The notes under the pieces are model-generated. The model worked only from the letters and a program-made list of their open reading frames with translations, did no database searches and was not told the origin of the DNA. Both the position numbers and the translations under genes were made by a program. From positions 67,454,217 to 67,518,216 of the forward strand of contig CM048841.1 in the NCBI GenBank assembly GCA_026545765.1: a stretch of DNA of 64,000 bases. Direction: 5' to 3'. The DNA is from Plantago major. Taxonomy: Eukaryota; Streptophyta; Magnoliopsida; Lamiales; Plantaginaceae. Shown here piece by piece: positions 45,282 through 55,897 of the stretch (position 1 is its first letter; every line of letters begins with the position of its first letter).

Positions 45282-48200
45282 TCATAATACACATAATATA
45301 CCGTTATCGCCGTCCTCTAAGACTACATATTGGTCCTCGTGCAGATCAAACAACTCATCATCTGCTTCTATGGGATCTTCTGCTTGTTTATCGACATCCT
45401 CTTGTTGGTACGAGTTGGTAATTGAGTCGTCTTTCTCAATGTACTCCACTTTCGGCGAAACACGAATAGGTACCGCAGCTAACCATTCCCCCTTATCGCC
45501 TTTTCTGCTTGGATATTCAAGAAACACCACTTGTCGTGCTTGAGTCGCCAGAATAAATGGTTCATACTTGGTTCGGTACCTCTTCTTTTGGTTCACATCA
45601 ACCATTTCACACCGCTCGTTCTTCCTTGTACCTCCTGGATTAGGATCATACCACTCAACGTCAAACAAGAAGGTTCGTTTCAATGGCAATCCAGAATATT
45701 CAATCCTCACAATTCGTTTTAGCTTGCCGTGGAAATCAAACAAAGTAGCATCTCCATACTCTTCTGCACCATTAACACACACCCCGGAGTTGCTTGTCGC
45801 CATGGCCGTGTTACATTCAGTCGTGTGGAATCTAAGGCCATTGACTATATAACCTGGGAATGTGTAGACCTTTTTGAATGGACCCTCTGCGAGAGCCTTT
45901 AAGTATATGCATGTGACGTTGTTAATAGGATTCCGGACATACTCTCGGAACCAATCTGGAAATTTTGTAGGAATTTTTGAGTCAAGTAGTTCCTCTAGTG
46001 TATCCTCTGTCATCTGAGGATTTTCTTCCAAACAACGCTTTTTGAAAAAACTGCAAACATTGATTCGATGATAAGTCTATAATTGAAGTAGAGACTTGCG
46101 TAGCTATATTAAAATTTAAATAAATGGTTGCTCACCTCGCAAATAGTACCATATACTGGTCAACCTCAGCACAATTGTGAGGACATAATATTGAGCTGCT
46201 TTCAACTCTTTATCCGTAAGATATTCTTTCTTAGCTACACCAAGAGGTCTCCCTGATACCCTAAAGACAGATAGGGAAAACTCATCATCCGCTGGAACTA
46301 CGAATGTGTCTGCGTTTCGAGCCGGCCTTGCTGTCTTCGTAGGGACGTGTTCATCAAAGTAATAAGAGCAGAAGGTTGCAGTTTCCTCTCGAATGTAGGC
46401 ATTGGCAATCGAACCTTCAGGTTTACCTTTGCTGTTGACATACTTCTTCAATTTCCCCAAGTACCTCTCGAATGGATACATCCATCGATACTGAACCGGA
46501 CCAGCAAGTCTCGCTTCATGAGGAAGGTGAACCGACAAGTGCTCCATAGAATCAAACCAGCTCGGTGGAAAGATACGCTCGAGCTTGCATAGAATCAATG
46601 GTATGTTCCTTTCAAGATTTTCCAACACTTTATCATGAACCACCCTTGTGCCTAAATTTTTGAAAAATAAGCTCAACTCGGTGATAGCAGTCCATACGTG
46701 TTTCGGTAGAAGCTCTCGAAATGCTACCGGGATAAGCCTCTCCATGAACACATGACAGTCGTGGCTCATCATCCCATAAACCTTTGTCTTCTTCAAATCC
46801 ACACACCTCTCTAAATTTGAGGCGTAATTATCTGGGAAACTCAATGCCCTCACCCAATCAAACAAAATTGACCTAGAAGCGTTGTCAATTGTGTAGCACG
46901 CTTTCGGCCACTTACCATTCTCATCCTTCTTTGTCAACTCAGGCCTTTTACACCACGTCGACAACTCGGATCTAGACTTCGCATGGTCCTTTGTTTTTCC
47001 CTCAATGTTGCAAAGTGTATTGAATAAGTTCTCGAACACGTTCTTCTCAATGTGCATGAAATCTAAGTTGTGACGGATAAGAAGACTGCTCCAGTAAGGC
47101 AAGTCCCAGAAAATGCTTCTCTTCCTCCAACCACATTTTTACCAATTTTCTCGTTATGCTTCATCCACCAAGCTCGACCACCTTCATAAGACCCAATCTA
47201 TCAATCTCGCAAGAATTTGTGCTCCAATAAGTCTTGTCGGGCTTTTTGTTAGCGACTTTATTTTTCAAGAATTGATCCTTGTTCTTCTGAGCGGATGGTC
47301 ACAATCTAGCAACCTACGATGACAATCAAACCAACAAGATTTTCCACTACCCTTCAGTCTAAATGCATCTGTATCCTCCAAGCAATGTGGACATGCATAT
47401 TTCCCTGCAGTTTTCCTTCCAGATAGCATGGAGTACGCAGGGAAGTCACTCACGGTCCAAAGAAGAGCTGCTCTCAAGGTGAAGTTCTTTTTTGTCGACA
47501 CATCATATCTTGAGGATACCATCCGTCCACAACTCGATCGGCTCCTTGATTAGGGGTTGCAAGAAAACATCCAACGTCGATCCGGATCTTTCGGCCAGCG
47601 GAATGCGATCGAAACATGAATGGCTCCTTCATGCACTCACCGGGGGGCATATTGTACGGTGTGAGCATAACTGGCCAACAAGAGTATTTACGTTCACTAC
47701 CGAACGGGTTAAAACCATCCGTACAAAGTCCCAAATGTACATTTCTAGATTCGGCTGCAAACTCTGGATATGTCTTGTCAAACGATTTCCATGCGGGTGA
47801 GTCTGCTGGATGGTCCATTCTACCACCTTCTGCATTATCCGAGATTACTCGCTCCTTGTGCCACCGCATTTTATCCGCATAAGCACTTGAAGCATACAAT
47901 CTTTTCAAACGAGGTGCTAGAGGGAAGTACCACATTTTCTTATGTGAGAGATTTTTCTTTTGTCGTTTCTTTGCAGCCCCCTCCTTGTAACGCTTGTACC
48001 GTTCCTTACCACAGAACTTGCATTCTATTAGATCTGCATCCTCCTCCCAATATATCATGCACATTTTCGACAACGCCTCTATGGTTACCTGAGCCCTAAT
48101 CCCCGCATCTTTTTCTGCGCTTGGTAAAAGTTGGTGGGAACTAGGTTTTCTTCAGGACAAAGGTCCGACATTACGTCAACCCATTCATTGAAGCTCGTTT

Positions 48201-48772
48201 CAGATTGTTGGCCATTAGCCTTACAACTCATTAGCCGAGCTAACAAAGACAACTCAGTGAGCTTACACCCCGGGTAAACCGGCTTCCTTGATGATTCTAA
48301 CAAGTCAAAGAACAAGCGATCCTCGGGATTCGGTGGTTCCTCCACCTCCACCTCGGTTTGGTGTTGGTTGTGTCCACGAACTCCGCCCAAAGATCGTACA
48401 CCATTTGTTCGACTCGAGCTCGAATAGCATCGCCTTCGGATGTACTTTGTTCCCCGACTTGTTCATTTTTCTCTTCCTTCCACATACGTATTGGTCATAT
48501 GTATTGGGCGGTCTTGCTTCCTCACCATGATGATTCCATACCTAATCTGTGACGAGAATCCATTTTCCTCAAGTCTTTGGACTACCACATTAGGAGTCAC
48601 GTATTGCTTGTTTACCTTTGTTTCATTGCACAAGGACACTTTATCAACCCATCCTTTACACAAGCCGGATTTGACATTGCAAATGCAATGAAACCTTCAA
48701 CCCCTTCGGAAAACTCCATTGAACTACGCCATTGAGAATGCGACAATACATCCATGAACGATCGGTATTCAT
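45282..48772 (-). pseudogene. CACTA-2 transposase (better preserved copy)
   Basis: Same domain order as in CACTA-1. The transposase-associated domain starts at 48772 (MNTDRSWMYCR) and is more damaged than in copy 1. Then come 48390-48085 (NEWVDVMSDLCPEENLVPTN), Transposase_21 in 48073-47474 and 47522-47265, a longer open DUF4218 segment of 328 codons (47102-46116) and a DUF4216 segment of 249 codons (46031-45282). The DUF4216 segment differs from copy 1 at roughly 15 of 249 residues by eye. Frameshifts near 48080, 47500, 47260 and between the last two segments prevent an intact enzyme. Confidence 0.85.
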
Positions 48773-49050
48773 TGAATAATTAGATAATAACCTGACACGT
48801 TTGAATTCATTAGATCGAGGTCTTTCATTTACGATAATAAATCAATTTCACAATAATTCAATCAATTGCTACGTAATATAAGTTATATTAGCTCCAGTCA
48901 ATTGTTACGGCATTACATAATATAAGTTATGTCAGCTTCAATTTTACCATAATGTTTGGTTTCATATATATATCAACTAATGATTACTAGTTATACAAGC
49001 CTAGAGACAAAACGGATGAAACTCCTCATTCTCATGCACCCCCCTCCTCA

Positions 49051-49466
49051 TCACTTGTGACGCTCCCTACTACAGAACTTGCATTCCAACAGATCTACAT
49101 CCTCCTCCCAATACACCATGCACATGTTCTGACAAGCAGAAAGGCACTCGATAGGCGGCCCCAAAACCCGCCTCTCCCTCCATTGGAGGTATGCCATGGA
49201 CGGTGCTTCCTCACCGTGATGAATCCATACATGATACTCAGGCATGAATCCATAACGTCGTAAGTGCTCGAATACTACTGTAGGCGTCATAAATTGCTTG
49301 TTTCTGCAAGTTTCCAATGTGCAAGGACACTTTATCAACCCCCAATTGCACAAACCGGACGTCCCATGGCAAACGGGATGAAACCTTTAACCTCTTCTAC
49401 AAAACTCCTAGAAACTCTGCCATTTACCGCCGTACGATCGTACATCCATGAACGGTTGGAATTCAT
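49051..49466 (-). pseudogene. CACTA-2 duplicated transposase-associated mini-ORF
   Basis: Equivalent of 33175-33589. The open part (49353-49051) reads MCNWGLIKCPCTLETCRNKQ and ends CMVYWEEDVDLLECKFCSRE. The upstream part (from 49466) is in another frame, with the break just before GLIKCPC, exactly as in CACTA-1. Confidence 0.65.
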
Positions 49467-50294
49467 TGTATATATACTTTATTTTTAACCTGAGACGTTC
49501 CAATTGATTAGATCGTATTTAATTTATTAGATCGATTCCAATTCGGATAAGAAGATTGTAGAGGTTAATTGTTAATTATTATATGTTGCTTATAAATTAA
49601 TTATTAATTAAGTGTTCGATATTTACAAAATTGGGCATATAATTTAACCATTTCAACCTCTTAGTACATATATTATATACTTAACATACATATCAAATTA
49701 ACTAATTACTCTATACATATCGAATTACTACATATATTCATATGAAATTACATACTTAACATACAAATTTATCAAATCAAAACTACATACTTCTATACTT
49801 AACAAACATATCAAATTAACTAAACTAACTATATATACTTAACACACAAATCAAACTAACTACATACATTCATACATACCAAACTTAACATACTACATAC
49901 ATTCATATCATTAATTAAACTAACTATCAAATTGAACAAATTACATATAATTGATCAAATTAACTAAACTAACTACTACATACTTATCATATATACATAT
50001 AATTGCTCAAATTAATCAAAATAAATAAAATCCCCAAATTTTAAAAAACTAGAGTTTTAGCCAAAATACCTTGATTAATCGGTAGAAATCTGAAATTAAT
50101 CGAAGAAACAAACTCCTTGTCCCACTAGCTTCGATTAGGCACCAAGATTGGCCGGAATAACGAACAATTCACCGGAAACCGAAGAGAGGAGAAGAAGAGA
50201 ATGAGGAAGAAGAAGGGAGAAGAGAAGAAAATGAGGCACTCTGCCTCTCTGTCCGGGTAAATTAGGAAATTCTGGGCCGACAGACACGTGTCCG

Positions 50295-50575
50295 TCGGCC
50301 CAGAATCAATCCGTCGCCATTTTTGGCGACGGATAGGTATCCGTCGTCCAGTTTTCAAAAAAAAAAAATTTCTTTTTTTTTTTTAATAAAAGTCAAACTT
50401 GGGCGACGGATAAATATTTATCCGTCGCCCAAGTTAGCGACGGATAAGTTATCCGTCGCTAATAAGCGACGGATAACTATTATCCGTCGCCAAACTGGGC
50501 GACGGATAGATTCCGTCGCCCAGTTTACCGATCCGTCGTTATGGGGCGACGGATAAAATCCGTCGCCCCATAACG
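50295..50575. repeat. CACTA-2 subterminal palindrome array (transposase-side end)
   Basis: A dense run of GGCGACGGATAA...TTATCCGTCGCC palindromes up to the terminus. It corresponds to 32128-32460 of CACTA-1. Confidence 0.85.
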
Positions 50576-50604
50576 TCGTTTTTTCCTGGTTTTCTTGTAG
50601 TATA

Positions 50605-51126
50605 TCCTCTCATTTCTGAAGGATTTCTTAAATAAGATTGTACTTCAGTAAGAGTGTCACTAGCTTTGACATAAGATTGAAAAGATAGTTCTTTCTTTTT
50701 GAGTTCTTCATTCTCAGAAAGAAGATCTTCACATTTCTTTTGAAGTTTGGCCAATGCTTCTTTATGTGACTTTTATGTCTCAGATATCTGAGCCTTGAGA
50801 AATGCATTTTCAGCATCCTTTTTCTCAGATATTTTGAGTAATTGTGAATTTTCCTTTACAAGAAAATTCTTTTCTTCTTCAAGGATTTCGGCTCTAGCTC
50901 GGACCATCAGAAATTCTCTTTCGTAGAGATCAAGTTCTCTTCTGAGATGTTCCAGATCTTTGATTCCTTCCTCATCACTTTCATAAGTATAACAAGAAGT
51001 ATGTGTTACCTCATCAGCCATTAGACAAGGTTCAATGTTGGAGATATCTGGAAAGATTTCTTCAGCCATTCCACACACTTCTTTCTTCTTTTGACCAAAG
51101 TTAATCACTTCATGATAACACCGCAC
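50605..51126 (-). pseudogene. Sirevirus gag C-terminal extension (coiled coil), cut by CACTA-2
   Basis: Glu/Lys/Leu-rich minus-strand segments (DLEHLRRELDLYEREF...EKNFLVKENSQLLKISEKKD and KCEDLLSENEELKKKELSFQ) look like a coiled coil. Long gag tails of this type are usual in Sireviruses. A frame change lies near 50775. The segment ends where the CACTA-2 element is inserted. Confidence 0.7.
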
Positions 51127-51187
51127 ATTTCTGGAGAAGGCAGTGTGGAATCAACTGAGTCTTCATCCTCAGAATCAGACTCAATGT

Positions 51188-52338
51188 CTAGAGCATCCAG
51201 TTGGAGTTGAACCTTTTTCCTTTCTTCAGTGAGCATAGCTCTCTACTTCTCTTGAAGTTTCTTCTATCTTTCTTGTCACCTGTCTTTAGTTTGTTGAAGG
51301 AAGGGCAATCCTTCTTGAAATGACCAGGTTTATAACAATAGAAACAGATATCGTTTCCGATTTCTGCTTCCTCAGTACTAGATGCTTTCTGAGCCGGCTT
51401 GTTCAAATGAGCAGCGATTGCATATTTTTGTACTGGTGATAGTTTGAGCCTAGATGCTTTTTCAGCTTCTCTTTGGCTTTTCTTCTCTCAATCTCTCGAC
51501 TGACATATTTTCTCATTTGCTTTACAGCAAGAGCATCCTCAGTCACCCCCTTGCCTTCCTTCTTTTCAGAAGTTCCTTGGGCAACTAGAGCAACATTCTG
51601 CAACTTTTCAGTTATTTGTTCTCTTTGAGTTGTCTCATAGTCAACAGTGGCAAGGTGAGAGAAAAGTTCCACTGGAGTGATATCTGGCATTCCTTGGTTA
51701 AAGTAGAAAAACTTTGTATGCTCCCAGTTATGATTTAGACTTCTCACAATAGTCTTAATCTTTTTTTGTTGGGTATATCTATTACTTTCACCAAGTGCAG
51801 CCATGTCACTCATGAGTGTTGTAAACCGGAAATCTAGTTCTTTAAGAGTCTCTGTGGGACCTTGTTTAAAGTTTTGGAATTTGAGCTTCAAAACGTCGAA
51901 CTTATTTTCCTTCATTTTCTCAGTGCCGGCACAGATTTCTTCAATCAGTTGCCAGGCCACTTTCACCGTTTTGCACCCCCACAGTTTACACTGTATGTGC
52001 TCTGGAGTAGAACGTATGATGATATTGCGAGCCTGACCATCCAGTCGATTTCTCTTGGCGTCTTCCGATGTCCAGAGTTCTCTGGGCTTTGGCTCGTAAA
52101 TAACTTGACTGGTAGGTCTTCCACTGGTTGACGCATCTGTCTGTGAAGACCCATCACTTTGTTCTCTGTCTCTACCATTGGAAACTTCCATGACCTGCTT
52201 GAGTTGCTGAATGACTATGGGGCCATTCTTTATCACATCGATCATTTCGTCACTGATCGCTTCTAGGTGGAGCATCATGTTGTTCTTCCATTTCTCATAA
52301 TTCTCTGGCTTGAGAATTGGGACGTCACTTAAAGACAT
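51188..52338 (-). pseudogene. Sirevirus gag (capsid and zinc knuckle)
   Basis: Begins MSLSDVPILKPENYEKWKNN, the DUF4219-like start of Copia gag, about 100 bp after the primer site. The UBN2-like capsid region follows (AWQLIEEICAGTEKMKENKF; LKELDFRFTTLMSDMAALGE). After a frame change at about 51405 comes the CCHC zinc knuckle FCYKPGHFKKDC (near 51330). Gag packages element RNA into particles. The frame is broken at least once, so it is inactive in this copy. Downstream 51126-50539 extends it. Confidence 0.88.
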
Positions 52339-52442
52339 CCTGCAGCAAACACACTAAACAAACAAATCAAGTGTAGGTGAAAAGCAGTTCGTGGGCACTT
52401 ATCTGGGATCTAGGTTCAGTGCAGAAGGCTTGGGAACCTCCT

Positions 52443-52454
52443 GCTCTGATACCA
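52443..52454 (-). promoter_or_regulatory. Primer-binding site (initiator Met tRNA)
   Basis: TGGTATCAGAGC on the minus strand, 2 bp after the 5' LTR, is the usual plant Copia site complementary to the 3' end of initiator methionine tRNA. It fixes the element's orientation. Confidence 0.9.
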
Positions 52455-52456
52455 CT

Positions 52457-54031
52457 TATTGGTCCAGATAATGGCAAAGTAAAAGACTAGAGGGGGGGGG
52501 GGTGAATATTCTTTTAAAACTTTTGTCGATAAACACAGTTTCTCAGATATCTGATACTTATTTTCAAAGAGGAAGACTTTTTGTGATAAGTGCACGTGCT
52601 CAGCAAGATATGTGTAAATACTTAGCAAGGTAAATAAAGCAAGTAATAAATTGCAGAAAGTAAATAACACAAGTCTTTATAGTGGTATCTGAAGGTGGCG
52701 TAATCCTCAACTAATCCACTTCGGCCTTTCTCAGACCTAGAATCCACTAAGACAAATAATTGAGGTAACCTTGCAAGTATCTTCTCTCGATTCCTAAATA
52801 TACAAGGTTCACAACCAAGTGTTCCCCCTGAGTTATTCCCCGGCTTTCTCAGCCAAGTAATTCCTGTACTCAGAAACCTTTTGAGCTATTCCTTAGTTTC
52901 CCAAACTAAGTACTTCCTATGCTCAGTAACCTTGGAGTTATTCCTTAGTTTTCCAAACTAAGTACTTCATGCACTCCACGCCGATTAAGGTGTTGGTTAA
53001 GGTAGTTTGTCAGGTCAGCTTCTTTAATAACTTGTTCAGTTATGCAGATAGCTCTATGAATTAAGTATACTTAATACACTTTTCAATGTATGGTATCTTG
53101 TTCTTTACTGACCCAAGTCTATGATAAGTGTTCAAGAGAATGAATTTCAGATATGAAATCTTAATTCAACTCCTTCACAAATAACAATGCTTGTTAAGGA
53201 TCAGGACACTTAGAACTTTTGTGCTACTTAGAATCAAGATCTTTGGTCGCAACAGAAAGCTTGAAGGTAAGTAGTATGCTTGAGAGAGCTTGTGTGAGTA
53301 TTCAGTGTTCTTGGTGTAAGTTCTGTGTGTGTATTCTCAAGCATTCTAAGTGTTGATATTTATAGATGAATTTGAGTGCCATTTGAATAGTACCCGTTAG
53401 GCTTAAATCAAATTCAAACTATTGATATCTGAGTATAGTACTGTTGCACGTTTGTCTTCTTCTTCAGAGACTACCATTTTTGTTCAGACATTTCTGTCCG
53501 CGCATTTAATGCACTGTACTATACTTTGTCCTGTAGTGCCAACGGAACTATGCATGTTTTCTGGAGCTTTGCACGTCCTTTTCCAGAGACTATCACAACT
53601 CCAGATACCACTTGTTAAAAATATATTGTTTCCCGAAAATATAATCTTTATCCAAGGTATCTGAGTGTAGATATCTGTGGGCACTTTTCCTCGTTCAGAA
53701 ATCTTGTATTCTCAGATATCTTTTGCAACACTTGTTTCTTCAAGATATCTGGACATCGGTATCTGATAACCTTTGTCTTCAGCAATCTTGTGCAGTCTTC
53801 AAATCTTCAAATCCTTTGAACTTCTCCTGCTGGACGCCTTCTTTTTTGTCTTCTTCAGAAAATAAAAATTACATTCAGAGACCTAACATCCTATACAAGA
53901 TTTGCTAGACTATCATACTTAGTGATTTTCCTCTTTTACAGTGTTCAAGTGAGCCAAGAGTACTAACCACCTTTCTGAGTTAAGATAAGTCATTAGGTTG
54001 CTGATCAAAATCTAAATAGATATTCCTAACA
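52457..54031 (-). repeat. Sirevirus 5' LTR
   Basis: On the minus strand it begins TGTTAGGAATATC at 54031 and ends at 52457 with TA in place of CA. The primer-binding site follows after 2 bp. It carries the promoter for the element. Confidence 0.92.
53357..53365 (-). promoter_or_regulatory. TATA box of the Sirevirus 5' LTR
   Basis: CTATAAATA on the minus strand, about 670 bp into the LTR; the same element is at 23349-23357 in the 3' LTR. It fits the U3 promoter, with R/U5 extending to 52457. A second TATA-like word, CTATAAAG, lies near 52676-52683. Confidence 0.55.
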
Positions 54032-54036
54032 CTTTG

Positions 54037-54835
54037 GTACCTTTGATTTTAACAATAACATTTTGGTCCATACAATTGTTCAACAAATCAGTCCAAAAGT
54101 CAAATTGCGGCCAACCACATCCTTAATTTAAACTCCTACACAATTTACATTTTTGTTATACACTTTTCATTTTATTACAAAATTGATCCAAACAATTTTT
54201 GTTTACTCCCCATTATTATTTTTTTCTATTTTCAGATTTACCAACAGAAATTGCAAATAACCCTCTTAAAAAATTAATAATTATTTTAAATATAAAGGAT
54301 TATTAAGAAATAAAAAAAACTTACAAAAATATAATGATAACAAATATTAACAAATTAAAATTTTAAAAAAATGAAAAAATAAAGCGGTTATCCAATAAAA
54401 ACCCAAAATTCTTAATAATAAACCAAAATCTCCTATGGGATTTGGCTTACTATAGTGTGCTTATAAATAAATAAAATTGTAATAAATCTAAAAATAAAAT
54501 ATTGATTTGTAATAATTTTTAGATTTTTTTTATAAGTTTTTGCTATTTCTTATGTCCTCCCGAGTCAAGGTTACCACTTGTTTTTATGTCAATAAAATAA
54601 ACACGAATTATTTTTTTAATGAAATTATATAGTGGTTATATTGTATTGGAACTTGGAAGTTACTAATAATTTTTCTTAAATTTGAAAATTTTAATATTAT
54701 GGTGGAAGAAAGATTTGCCAAAAATGAAAACGGGAACCTTCACTTGAGACATCAAAAAAAGGCAAGATGGCAACCTTGTTTCAAGACGATGTAAGTATTT
54801 TTTTTTAATAATAGTTTTTTGAAGACTATATATTT
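54037..54835. other. Gene-free AT-rich spacer
   Basis: Between the two Copia elements. TTTTGGTCCATACAATTG near its start looks like the continuation of the repeat interrupted by the Sirevirus at 22427. No coding sequence seen. Confidence 0.55.
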
Positions 54836-54840
54836 GAAAT

Positions 54841-55051
54841 TGTTGTGAAAAGAACATATTTCACCAAGGTGAAATGTTTTTATCCTTGGGTGAATGTCCT
54901 CATTTTCTTTCCTATAACAATATGTACATTAATTGCATGAAGAAATGTATGATGAAGTTTGCCTATAAAAGGACTTCAGTATGATAAATGAAAAACACAA
55001 AGTAAAGATACATGTCAGTCTAAATACTTATTCTTCTATTGTTTCATATTA
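54841..55051 (+). repeat. Copia 5' LTR
   Basis: 211 bp, TGTTGTGAAAAGAACATATT...TTTCATATTA. It contains TATAAAA at 54964-54970. Confidence 0.92.
54964..54970 (+). promoter_or_regulatory. TATA box of the Copia 5' LTR
   Basis: TATAAAA within GCCTATAAAAGG; repeated at 61065-61071 in the 3' LTR. Confidence 0.6.
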
Positions 55052-55897
55052 CGTTATCATCACGAGCTGCTCTAAATCAATTCTTAACCGGAAGAAAATT
55101 CTAAGAGAAAGTACATTTATTTTTCAGTCAGTATATACTAAATAAAATACTTAAGCTATCTTATTATCTGTCATATTGCAAAATTTAATAGTTAATAACT
55201 AGTTAACTTACTGAAGAAATTATTTTGCTTATGTCAGAAATTATTAATTTCAGTTTTTTTTTTACTTGCACCGATTACTTTGTAATTACACGTTGTTACA
55301 CAAACTCTCACAAAGTTTTGATTACAAAGGTAAACGCGAAAAATTAAATTTTTGATATAATTTACACGACAATGAAATTGAAAATTTTATTCATATCATA
55401 ACTGAAATACTGTTACACTTGAGTATTAATATGAATGATGAGGGCACACACATATAACATGATCATATAAAAACACAACATTACATATATAGGCTGGTAT
55501 CTGGGCCAATCAGGCATCTCCACGGCAAACGGTAAAACAACAACAAAAGCAATACAAATGGAAACGAAGTAGAAAAGGAGATTAGACATACTGTGAAAGG
55601 ATTAAGATGAGAAGAGAATGGTGTGAGTTTTATGTAGAAATGTAGGAGCATTTATAGAGTAAATTTTGGAAGAGTGGCCGTTTATTACCATTGGAACAGT
55701 GCCGAAGGACATGATGGTAATTTCATGACTTAATAAAATATGTGTTAAATTTATGACTTAATAAAATGGTTCCCGATAGGTATCGAACCCGCACAATCTA
55801 ATGGTCATTATACATCTGAACCACTGGGCGAAGTTCGATTTTATTTCATCTTATGTTTTTATATTTTCTAAAATGTTTGCATTTATAGATTTTCAAC
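55052..55897 (+). other. Copia leader with primer region and a tRNA-like insertion
   Basis: CGTTATCATCACGAGCTGCT directly after the LTR is the likely primer region. The rest is non-coding. At 55765-55840 the minus strand carries a tRNA-like sequence with a good B box. Confidence 0.5.
55765..55840 (-). repeat. tRNA-like (SINE-head) sequence
   Basis: On the minus strand, CCCAGTGGTTCAGATG resembles a Pol III A box region, and GGGTTCGATACC about 25 bp later matches a B box. The stems do not close well, so it is not a working tRNA; a tRNA-derived SINE head is more likely. Its tail is not defined. Confidence 0.4.

Larger units (their letters stand above)
42829..50602 (-). mobile_element. CACTA transposon 2, inverted relative to copy 1
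   Basis: A full-length relative of CACTA-1 in opposite orientation, in the gag-to-pol region of the same Sirevirus. The ends read TACTACAAAAACAC (left) and, reversed, TACTACAAGAAAACC (right), so the first base of both termini is T instead of C. No clean 3-bp duplication is visible. Subterminal arrays of the same CGACGGAT palindromes lie at both ends. Coding regions run on the minus strand and are broken. Confidence 0.9.
22428..54031 (-). mobile_element. Sirevirus-type Copia LTR retrotransposon carrying two nested CACTA elements
   Basis: Two similar LTRs (22428-24039 and 52457-54031) enclose, on the minus strand, primer site, gag, protease-integrase-RT-RNase H and a long extra gene, then a polypurine tract. 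The 5-bp repeat CTTTG flanks it exactly (22423-22427 and 54032-54036). Copia domain order (integrase before RT), the long gag, the extra downstream gene and the iMet primer site fit the Sirevirus lineage. Without the two 7.8-kb CACTA insertions its length would be about 16 kb. Coding regions are broken. Confidence 0.92.

Noticed and set aside
42829..50602. CACTA-2 as an assembly duplicate of CACTA-1
   Set aside because: The two copies differ by many substitutions and indels, including minisatellite copy number and frame-breaking sites, so they are distinct copies, though long-read confirmation would be useful.
55765..55840. Functional tRNA gene
   Set aside because: The B box is good, but acceptor and T stems do not pair and there is no clear anticodon loop; a SINE-type head is a better reading.
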